Assembly: GCA_007844125.1 (NCBI GenBank)
Contig: CM017561.1
Coordinates: forward strand, 58,989,715-59,053,714
Direction: 5' to 3'
DNA length: 64,000 nt
Source of the DNA: Sinonovacula constricta
Taxonomy: Eukaryota > Mollusca > Bivalvia > Cardiida > Solecurtidae
How positions within the stretch are numbered: position 1 is the first letter of the stretch; each line of letters begins with the position of its first letter. Both the position numbers and the translations under genes were made by a program. Below are positions 26,301 through 38,300 of this stretch, in pieces. The notes below the pieces were generated by a model that saw nothing but the letters and a program-made list of their open reading frames with translations, was not told the DNA's origin and did not search any database.

Positions 26301-29300
26301 CTTATATCAATGTCTGGAATATTGTAAAAAGGGGCAAGAACTCAATTTCATCTGATCTAAACGAAAAAAGCAAGTGCATAATTTCATATGGTACCAAGAA
26401 AAATTGAAGTTTCATCAAAATTGTTGCAAAACTCTAGGAAAACAACAAAATTACGTCTATGGACAGACTGATGGACAACCTGATTCTAGTATTGGCCACC
26501 CCCAACGAATACTTTGTTGCATAAAAATACAAATTAGACCAACTGTATCCCAGTCACTTTCACCACATTTTTAAATGCACAAAGAAATGTCTATTGGCAT
26601 GCAGACAATCACCTTTATAGGTTTTATTTTATTGGACTACTTGAACAAACTGGCATATATGCAAAGAACTACAAAAATACATTACGCTACAGTTAAAATA
26701 AGTGACAAATCATGCATAAATGTTTGTGTACAAATTCTACAAAGATAGTTTGAATAAAATGGACAATCATACACATTTAATTGGGCATTTTTGCCCTTAC
26801 AGGAATTTCTTATTTTTAGGGGACATTACTCCTGTAGACTATTAATGTCTAGGTAGAACCACTATCACATATCAGGTCAACTGGATGCCCTCGCCACATG
26901 AAAGTTATTACCCCAAAGACTTAAACAAACATGCAGGTGCTAAGCAGTAACAGGATATCGATGGAACTGATGGATGCTCCCTGAAGTATTATGGGGGGAA
27001 AGGAAAGATGCGTAGCTAAATCAAAGGGCTATAACGCAGTAAGCACAAACTGTCACTTGCTCCTTTGTCTAAATTATGTGAAACTCCAATACAAACTTAT
27101 GCTCCTAATAGAGTACAGTTTTTTAACTGCAGAAACAAGCTGATACAAGCACCAAATTGGAAAAGACTGGTGGTTGCTGAGAAATAGCCCGTACATGAAA
27201 AAGTCCGATCACAAACAATCCTCAATCATATTATACAGTATTTCAAAGGATCATAACTCTTGTCAAAAATCATTTTGTTGGAATATGCTGAAAATCTTCC
27301 AACGCCTGGCTGCTGGGATATAGCCTGAACAAAAGCAGTTGGACAGACTGTATTATATTATATATAGAAAATGAAAAGGCCAATAACTCTTTGAAAAAAT
27401 CATTAAACCAGAATGTGCTGTTAATATGCACATCGGCACTTATTAGCAAGGCTCCCCATAAAGTATCAGTGTATTCCACCTGACATTTGCTGAGAAATAG
27501 CCCAGACACGAATGGTCCTGTATCACGTCATACAAAATGGAATGTGTTGTCAATATGTGCATTTCATTTTTCTAGTGAAGCTTCCCATAAAGTTTCATTG
27601 AATTCAAGCCAGCAGTTGCTGAGATATAGCCTGGACAGATAGATAGATAGATGGACAGATGGATGGATGAAGCAGCGACTACATGATCCCCTGAAATTGT
27701 TCATAAAACATAAAAATGGTTTTCGAAAGTTTCTGGTTATTTGTAACTGAAATGTTGTTAATGATTATGAAGTGTTTTATGGTTTTTGGATGGTTTTATG
27801 GTTTTTGGATACTTTATGTTTATTGAAATCTGTAATTAAATACTATATTGTTAGCAAATTCCTTATAGCTATTCATAACAATATTTTAAGAGGAATGTTT
27901 ATATAATATTTCTACATTGAACTATTTCATGCTCTACCTATATATAGACAACACAGTCTATGCATTCATGACACTTATACATCAACATATAAATACATGT
28001 AACATCATACACACTTACTCTTGGCCAAACCACCTGTCAACTCTAATAAAGAAAGAAATTATCAGATAATTAAAATAAAACAAATTTTATTTAATTACAA
28101 AAAGTATCAAACACAAGCTAAGTCATGAAATATTTGTATTAGTTTTATTACACATTGATTGGTTTGAATGAAAATAGTGAAGAAACTAGTAGAATATAAC
28201 AGAATATATGATGAAAAATATACAGATTATTTTTACTTATTTGCATACAGCATTTCTCAGACAAATGGATGCAAATATGAGGGAAAATGTGATAAGGGGA
28301 AATTCAATATATGATCAGATTCTTATTTTTTCATTTAACATGGATGTTGTGTATAACCAATAAACAATTAACTGGAATCAACTGCTTATCACAATCTTTA
28401 CATGTAGATTTATTACAGCTATGATTTTAAGTCTATAATAAATAGATTGTAAATAATGACATATAAAAATAAAATTCCAATTTAAAAACTAAACCAACTT
28501 GTTAGCCAAACAATTACAAGGGTACTGTCAACCTGTCTGATTAATTAAATATAAAATGGACAAGGTATAGTATCAAAAATAACATACATTTAATAAAAAA
28601 AAAGATGAATAATCACAAGCTTATGAAGATATAAATGGTTTATTGAAATAAAATTAATGCAAAAAAAGTATATTGCCCACAACATACAATGGATACTTTG
28701 GTATGAGTAGTATAAAGTAGCCTGGAAAAATTAATTTATTTACTTCTACCAGATCTGGTGATTAAGTGACTATAGTACCAATGCAAGAAGCTTATTGCCC
28801 ATATTTCTCTGAATAAAAGTACATCACAGTGAACGGGTGATACAAAAAGTAACATTTCAATTTCTTTTAAAATCATTCAGTACTAATATACAGTTGAACT
28901 TTGTTATTTCAAAGTCACTGGGACCTGGCAAAATACTTTGACTTAAAAGAACTTTGAGTTGTCAGATTTTATGTTAGTATGTGTATGATAAGTGAATTTT
29001 AAGATTTTTTACTGCATGTTTTTGTATATTCCTTATATGTCTAATTGTATGCATTTCCTATGTGTTTAATTGTATATATTTTAGCTAATCATTTATATTC
29101 AAATAAAAAGAACATAAATGTTTAAATTTTATCTTTTTATCACACAAAACAGTTTTTTGCATTCAATGTTAAATGAAATACTTGGTAGACCCCTGACTGA
29201 TCTAGATATCCCCCAAGGATTGAGACTGGGTCCTTCTCTGCTCAAGTATCGGCAGCTTTGTGAGACGTCATTTTGACAATGAAGCTAAGGCATTTTAATA

Positions 29301-32300
29301 TATACCATACCACCAACATTATTCACACAATCACACTACCCTTTACAAAATATGGTGGCATCATTAATTGGCCTTACCCAAGCCAAGGACTAATTACTGA
29401 TCACATTCCATTCAGCAAATTGCCTTAATTGGCACCAATCCAAATCATATCATCATTAACCCCCTCACAGGCTTGTGCACATGGGAAGCCAATGTTAATT
29501 GATCTATGACGTCAAATTCACACTTTGTCAAGCTGTCGCATGACAAGAGCTGTCGGCGACCTTTGATCTTCGAGTCGGATTAGTAAAGAAAACATGATCA
29601 GGGACCCAGTAATCACTTTTAGTTAAAGGGGAATGCAGCTCAAGTGAATTTGTCTTATGCAGATTTTTTTTACATGATCAAAGAAGGAAACAAAATGGGA
29701 TTTGGAAAATAGTTCGAATCAAGCAGAATTTTATCTCAAGCGAGTTTGTCATAACGAAGTTCAACCGTATTCTACTTCATATTATACTATGATGCTTGAG
29801 ATTTACATTACATCAAAGATCTTCCTGTCACCCAGGAAATTTTAATTACAAAGAGACCTGGGATTTTTCTTTCTTCATGTTTCTACCATTAATATTACAT
29901 ATTCTTTAATCATAGTGACACTTACCTTCGAGGTGCTCCCTGAGTTTTGTGGTGTCATGGCCTCCAGCTTCCAGATGTTGCATCTTTCTTTGATACTTCT
30001 CTTGTAACGCCCTAGCTTGGGCCTCATCCATAGCAACCTTCAGCTGGTTCACCTGCTCCTGTCTCTGTTGCTGCAATCATCATTGTCGTCATCATTATAA
30101 TTATATTCACCATTTTCATCATCATTGTCACCATCATCATAATCATCATCAATTCTATTATCCCTATAATCATCAATCATTAGCATGATACATTATAAAT
30201 ATCATCATCGCTATAATCATCATCATCAAACTTATCAGTGTAGTTATCATTTTTACAGATATTCTCATATTACAGTCATCTTAATTACCATCATCTTAGC
30301 CATTATCATCAATATTTTTATATTATTTCTTTTCTCTATTAAATGCTTATAAAAATATGAGATTTTATTCATGAAGTAATCAGAAACTTTCACAATGAAC
30401 AAAATGTTTCAAATTCAATGTTATTACTACAGAGTGATTTTATGTTCATGTGCCTTCCCACAGGGGAGGTAACTCATAGGAATGTGACAAGTAGAGTCAT
30501 GTCTCACTGACATAAAAAAAAGGAATTTCCCAAACCTCTTTCATTCGAAGTTTCTGTTGTTCCATTTCATATTGTTTCTGAAGATTGTCCCTTTCTGCCT
30601 GTAGTTTTCTTTCTTCTTCCAGATCTTCTTTTATCTTTCTCTCCCTTTCTAATCTCTTCAGTTGTTCCTTTTCTGCCACCTGCTCACGAACAGCAGTCTA
30701 CAGATAGAAAAAAATATGCATCATCAGAGACAACGTCCGTGCATTTTTCTAATAATCTTAAAAAAGATCTGTTTCACATAATGTTCATGACTATATTCCT
30801 AAAAATGCACCAGAATGCATCTTCAGTTCTGTCTTGCATCATTTGTTTAATAGAGACTTTTCATTCCGTTTTACCAAGGCAGTATGTGCTGACAAAGTTT
30901 TAGCAAAGACAAATTTTATAACTTTTCAACTCAAATATTTCCATATGTTGATTGTGCTTTGTTTATGTTAATCAAACTTTGTTAAACTCAACAGTATGCA
31001 TACATATACAAGTAAATCTAGAATTAAAAAATCACCTGATAATTAAACATTTTCACTTAAGCTGCACATGGTCGCATTACATCCGTACTTTGAGCACCAT
31101 CTGTCTATTTGCTACACAAATCAGGTGAAGCGATCTCTCTAGTGTTTTCAATAAATCCTTAGCTGAGGTTTCTCTCTTAGAGCATTTTTTTTTTTAAATG
31201 TAGTGGGACGAAATCATATGTAACACTTGTCTTTCAGGTCAGCTTTGGTTAGTCTTACAGCTTTTCACTGATTGTTAGTTTGCAATTAGGATGCTGAATC
31301 TGTTATTTTAGATTTTTGTAACACTTTATTTTCTTGAAACACCTGTCAACTTATAACATAAAACATACCTATGTTACCCAAACAGTGTTGCCAGGAAGTA
31401 ATGGGTTATGTCTGTTTATTGGGTTTATCATCCCACCAACAGTATTTCAGTTATCTGGAGACAGTGTCCACTTGAAGCAGATATAGTGCTGCCTTCACTG
31501 TGTATAGCATGCCGTGAACACCTGGCATAATACTGCAGCCAGTCACATTATCCTGACACCAGGCCAACCAGTCATGGAACTACCCTCCTATTTGCTTGAG
31601 CGTTAGTAAGGGAGCTATACCACTACCATTTGACTGACTGTTATTTTGAAATGAAGACACTCAAATATGCTATTTTAGATTTTTGTAAAGATTATTGTAA
31701 TCCTTTACCTTCTTGAAACACCTGTCAACTCATACCATAGAACATACCTATGTTACCCAACGGTGGTGCCAACAAAGGGTTCAGATACAAATATATAAAA
31801 AAAGAAAAACGACATACCTGGTGCTCCAAGTACCTCTGCCTTTGACTCTCTAGCTCTTTCTTTGTCACTGGATCAATTGGAGCATTCTGGCCTCTAATGA
31901 AAGTTCTGTTAAAACAATCAGTAGTATAATTTAAAAATATTGTATCAAAACATCATCACATTTATGGACCGGTAGTTAGCACAATGGACTTGGGATCTGA
32001 GAAAGAGAGTTACAAGTTTGAATCCCAAACATGATACATGGTGTTATTTTTTTAGCAAGACTAATGCTCCATAAAGCTTCCATCTGAGAAGAGGGGTCAT
32101 ATGTATAATTTGAACTGTTTCTGTTTTTTCTCACTTAAAATAAGTATTGCTTTTGTTGTTCTAACTTAAAATAAGAAAATTTCCTTTAAATGTTTAACAT
32201 TTAAAAAAAAAACAACACTAAAAATATCTTCAAATGCTTTATAAATGGAAGTTGAGTTTTTTTTAAACCTAAGGTAATACTGTAAAATAAAAGAAAGTAT

Positions 32301-35300
32301 CATAGTTTAAGTGAGAAGACATATCTACAACTTTTTAAAAGATGCGACACCAGGCTCTACTCAGAAAGTGGCTATATTGTATCAGAATGACATTGTAAAA
32401 AAAAAACTTGCTCTTGATAATGTTATCAATGGGGAAAAAAGTTATCATGTACTTCTAAAAGTTCAGTAATCATTGGCATCAGCATTCTTTTCTTTTATTT
32501 AAGTGGACTAATGATGAAATATACTACTCAAGTACGGGTAAAATTTATACTATGCAAATTTATAGAATGGTTGTATGGTTTTGTTGTAATGCTGGTTCTT
32601 GACAACAATTAAAATTATTTTGAATATATATTTTTTTATTTCAGTCAATTTCAGATTGCATTCCCCTTTACCAATTATGGTGTAAAAATAATTTTAACCA
32701 ATTATTATTAAGGAGGCTACTTACGCATTTTCACCCTCTGGTGCGCTGCTGATTCGCCCAGTGTTTGATAGCGGGTCTCCCAGCCCTGAGACTGTGTCCT
32801 TAGGTTGCTCTGGAAATGGAGCAGGTCGATACGTTCCCAGTTTATCCGCCCATGTGGTTTCATCAACAGCCTCTGTCTTCGTATCTTTCATTTTTTTCTC
32901 ATTAATCTGCTTTTCTGTTGAAAAAATGTCTATGATTTTTATTTGTATTTTCACATTTGTAATAAGACATTATTTTTCACAACTGATTATTTGTAAGAAA
33001 ACAATTTTTATAAACAGCTGTTTTTTCACAAAGCACATATTACAAAGCATAGAGCTTCCAAAAGAATATTCAGGAACTATTCATTTAAAAGGGTTAAAAA
33101 CTTTAAATTATATCAAATGTATGTCTAGCTTCCTAATACAGGTAGTTCACCCAGGTATATAGACCTCCTAAAAGTTTTTTGTTTTGTTTTTTAACTGAAA
33201 AACAATTCAAAATGTTTCTGGCTTTTAAGCTACATTCTTTTATGACTGTTCCAAAATGGTTGGTCAAGTTTGATTACTAAACTGGCTTATCTAATCAATG
33301 AGGGTGTGTTTCTTCATAAATCTTAAGATCGCATGAAAAATGTTCTTAAATTCCGGTTTTACGATCACTCTTAAATGCATTTCAACAAACTGTCGAAAGT
33401 GCAATTGGTGGCGAATTGATCTTAAGAGCTACTCTTCAAAAGTAAGTCCAAAAATAGCGTAACTATGATTGTGTAAACTTCTGGTGCGTTCTTTAGGGTC
33501 TTAATGGTTGGTCTACTTTATACAAAGGAACAAAAGTGTTTATGATACTGTTTGTAAGCTTTCAAGGTAGGCATGAATAGAAACTGCCAAAATAACAAAA
33601 TGGTGAAATGATCTTTCTGCTTACTTTATTTCAGTTTTGGTTATTACTGATATAGATTATCACTAACCTAAATCTGCAAGCCAAGCTTTTCTTTCCCTCT
33701 CTTTAGCACTCTGAAACCTGTCAACTTCTGAAATACCATTCTGCAAAATAATCCACATTCAAACCATTTATAAGCATTCAAGTTTTTTATTTTAGTTTTA
33801 CACAACAATGACACTGCAAACGGTCATATAATGCTAAATAAAAAGTATATGAAGAAAACAAGTGTTATAACGTGGTAAAAATAAAAGAACTTAAAAATGT
33901 ATAAATAAAAATATGGTTTAACTAATTTTTAATTAAAAACAGTAAAAACTGTAAACAGTATCTTTTTTATGTCAACAAACACACAAACAATGACACAAGA
34001 CTTGTACTATTTGGGGAAAATTGAGTTTAAGCAAGTTTCATGCAAGAATTATGGTTCTTATGCTTTGCAAGTTGTAGTGAATTCACATTGTAGTGACAAA
34101 ATTATGCACTAGAAAAGGCCTTGAACATTTTCAAGTGTGTTTTCAAAGAACAACACCACCCTGATAGGCATTACAAACATAGAAATGAATGAAAAAAATA
34201 TAAAAAAAACAAATTGTATATTTTCCTACCCCAGGTATAACAGGGCTCCTTACTGCATGTATATCAGTACCAGAAGTGTACCATTAGTGTTAACAGTAAC
34301 AAACCATTTAAAAGAGACCGACCGCAATAGCTCAATTGGTACAGTGTCGACTTGCAGATCAGGAGGACATGGGTTCAAACCCCGGCTGGGTCAAACCAAA
34401 GACTTAAAAGTTGGTAGTAGTGGTTTCCCTACTAATGCTCAGAGCTAAGGGGACAGCATAATGCCTGACTCGTCGGTGTCAGTATAATGGACCGCCTGTG
34501 TTCAGTCCCTGGGCCCCTCATAAGTGCCCCTGTGCTGTAATGATAGAAATGTCGCTGCACAGTATCGGCAAAAATGCCAGCAAATCCCATCCCATCTCAT
34601 TTAAACGACATAGTCTGCATCACATAGAATTGATATTCTCCTACCCCAAACACAAAAGAGCTCCTCATGGCATGTGGGACAGCAGACTGGTCTTGCAGCT
34701 GGCCGACAGAAGATTTGGTCACTGATGGCTCATTGGGAGGGGACCTTGACCGCTTGTGCTTGGGTTCTGGCTTGCTACTCTCCTGGGGTGGTGGATGTTT
34801 GTCTGGTTCCTCTATAATAGGCTGGTTGTGGATCTTATCCTGCATTAACACAGCAGATAAATATACCTTATTGCAAGTGTTTGTAGATAGAATAATTTTG
34901 CCTTTTGACTGTTCAAAGGCAATAACTGCTGTTTTTTTTGTGTGTGTATTATGTCTTGCCTCTACTTCTTTTTTCATCACTGTTTGCCTTTGTCTAGAGG
35001 TAGTTTGGATTGAAATATCTGGGGTAATTCTTTTAGGATCTTTTCTTATTTACCTTTTGATAGTAAGGATATCATAAATACCAACTATGGGAAGTTGATT
35101 ATGAGAATATCATAAATACCCACTATAGGTAGTTGATAATGAGAATATCATAAATACCCACTATGGGTAGTTTATAATGAGAAAAACATAAATACCCACT
35201 ATGGGTAGTTGATAATGAGAATACCATAAATACCCACTATAGGTAGTTGATAATGAGAATAACATAAATACCCACTATGGGTAGTTGATTATGAGAATAA

Positions 35301-38300
35301 CATAAATACCCACTATGGGTAGTTGATAATGAGAATAACATAAATACCCACTATGGGTAGTTGATAATGAGAATATCATAAATACCCACTATGGGTAGTT
35401 GATTATGAGAATAACATAAATACCCACTATGGGTAGTTGATAATGAGAATATCATAAATACCCACTATGGGTAGCTGATGATGTGAATATGATAAATACC
35501 AACTATGGGTAGGTGATAATGAGAATATCATAAATATCAACTATGGGTAGTTTATAATGAGAATATCATAAATACCAACTATGGGTAGTTGATAATGAGA
35601 ATATCATAAATACCCACTATGGGTAGCTGATGATGTGAATATGATAAATACCAACTATGGGTAGTTGATAATGAGAATATCATAAATACCCACTATGGGT
35701 AGTTGATTATGAGAATATCATAAATATCGATAATAGGTAGTTGATTTGCAAAACCTATCTAACAGCTCACCCTGACAACATAAATAGATGAACATATTTG
35801 TTCTAAGTTTGTGATTACTGAGGACACAAACAAATGAAGACACTCTCTTGGATAGAACCCTAAAGAATACATAACCACCTTAAATTTATTTAGAACAAGC
35901 AAAAGGACAGTATTCTCCATAATAAAGCATTTTCTCTGAACTATTTTTTGCTTTTAATGATTGAATTGCATTTTTCTTTATGAATACAGGTCACATGCAT
36001 GCACATTCATGAAGCATGCTAGTATCAGTATAAAAAAATAACTTTTTTGCTTCTGAAAGGTATAGGAAAGATAAACATTAAATGATATCTGCTATAGCCA
36101 TATTCTACAGACACTTCAAAGCAGAGGTCAGTGGTCAAGGCATTGGACTCGATATCAGCCACTCCAGGGCCGGACTCTACGAACACCTCATCATGGTGGT
36201 TTGTGGTCAAAGCATTGGACCAGGTATCAGCTGGTCCAGGGCTCGACTCTACGAACACCTCATCACCGTGGTTTGTGAGCAAAGCATTGGACCAGGTATC
36301 AGCCACTCCAGGGCCGGACTCTACGAACACCTCATCATGGTGGTTTGTGGTCAAAGCATTGGACCAGGTATCAGCTGGTCCAGGGCTCGACTCTACGAAC
36401 ACCTCATCACCGTGGTTTGTGAGCAAAGCATTGGACCAGGTATCAGCCACTCCAGGGCTCGACTCTACGAACACCTCATCACGATGGTTAGTGGTCAAAG
36501 CATTGGACCAGGTATCAGCTGGTTCAGGGCTTGACTCTACGAAGACCTCATCACGATGGTTTAAAGCATTGGACCAGGTATCAGCCCCTTCAGGGGTCGA
36601 CTCTATAAACACCTCATAGCGGTGGTTAGCAGTCAAAGCATTGGACCAGGTATCAGCTGCTTCAGTGGTTGACTCTATGATCACCTTATCACGATGGTTA
36701 TTGGTCAAAGCACTGGACCAGGTATCAGCCGCTCCAGGGTTCGACTCTACGAACACCTCAAAGCGGTGGTTAGCAGTCAAAGCATTGGACCAGGTATCAG
36801 CCGCTCCAGGGTTCGACTCTACAAACACCTCATCACAATGGTTAGCAGTCAAAGCATTGGACCAGGTATCAGCCGCTCCAGGGTTCGACTCTAGTAACAC
36901 CTCATCACGATGCTTAGCAGTCAAAGCATTAGACCAGGTACTGGCCGCTCCAGGGCTCGACTCTACGAACACCTCATCACAATGGTTAGCAGTCAAAGCA
37001 TTGGACTAGGTATCAGCCACTCCAGGGTTGGACTCTACGAACACCTCATCACGATGGTTAGCAGTCAAAGCATTAGACCAGGTATTTGCCGCTCCAGGGC
37101 TCGACTCTACGAACACCTCATCACGATGGTTAGTGGTCAAAGAATTGGAGCAGATATCAGCCGCTCTAGGGCTTGACTCTATGAACACCTCATAGCTATG
37201 ATTAGTGGTCAAAGCAGTGGAGCAGATATCAGCCGCTCTAGGGCTTGACTCTATGAACACCTCATAGCCATGATTAGTGGTCAAAGCAGTGGAGCAGATA
37301 TCAGCCGCTCTAGGGCTTGACTCTATGAACACCTCATAGCAGTGATTAGTGGTCAAAGCAGTGGAGCAGATATCAGCCGCTCTAGGGGTCTACTTTATGA
37401 ACACCTCATAGCGGTGATAAGCGGTCATAGCATTGGACCTGGTATCAACAACTCCAGGGATCGACTCTATGAACACCTCATAATGGTGGTTAGCGGTCAA
37501 AGCATTGGACCAGGTACCGGTATCAGCCCCTCCAGGGCTCAACTCAAACACCTCATAGCGGTAGTTCGCGGTCAAAGCACTGACCTCGGTATCAGCCGCT
37601 CCAGGGCTCAACTCGAACACCTCATAGCGGTTATTAGCGATCAAAAGAGTGGAGCAGGTATCAGCCGCTCCAGAGCTTGACTCTATGAACACTACATAGC
37701 AATGGTTAGTGGTCGAGGCATTGGACTCGGGATCAGCTGGTCCAGGGCTCGACTCTATAAACACCTCATAGCGGTGATTAGCAGTTAAAGCATTGGACCA
37801 GGTATCACCTGCTCCAGGGCTCGACTCTATGAACACCTCATAATGGTGGTTAGCGGTCAAAGCAGTGGACCAGGTATCAGCCGCTCCAGGGCTGGACTCT
37901 ACAAACTTCTTATAGAGGTGGTTGGCGGTCAAAGCATTGGACCAGGTATCAGCTGATCTAGAGCTTGAGTCAAACATCTCATAGCGGTGGTTCGCGGTCA
38001 AAGCATTGACCTTGGTATCAGCTGCTCTAGGGCTCGACTCGAACACCTCATAGCGGTTATTAGCGATCAAAGCAGTGGAGCAGGTAACAGCCGCTCCAGA
38101 GCTTGACTCTATGAACACTACATAGCAATGGTTAGTGGTTGAGGCATTGGACTCGGGATCAGCTGGTCCAGGGCTCGACTCTATAAACACCTCATAGCGG
38201 TGATTAGCGGTCAAAGCATTGAACCAGGTATCAGCTGGTCCTGGGCTTGACTCTATAAACACCTCATAGCTGTGATTAGCAGTCAAAGCATTGAACCAGG

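Noticed and set aside
32761..33162. 133-codon + strand ORF
   Set aside because: It is antisense to CCDC66 exon 13 and then runs into AT-rich intron.
34320..34390. Functional tRNA gene
   Set aside because: A and B boxes are good, but the acceptor stem does not pair and a SINE body follows directly. It is a SINE head.
34137..34448. 103-codon + strand ORF
   Set aside because: It reads through a SINE head and body.
35060..35747. CRISPR-like array
   Set aside because: Repeats are contiguous with no unique spacers, and the genome is plainly eukaryotic. The same holds for the 27-bp and 72-bp arrays.
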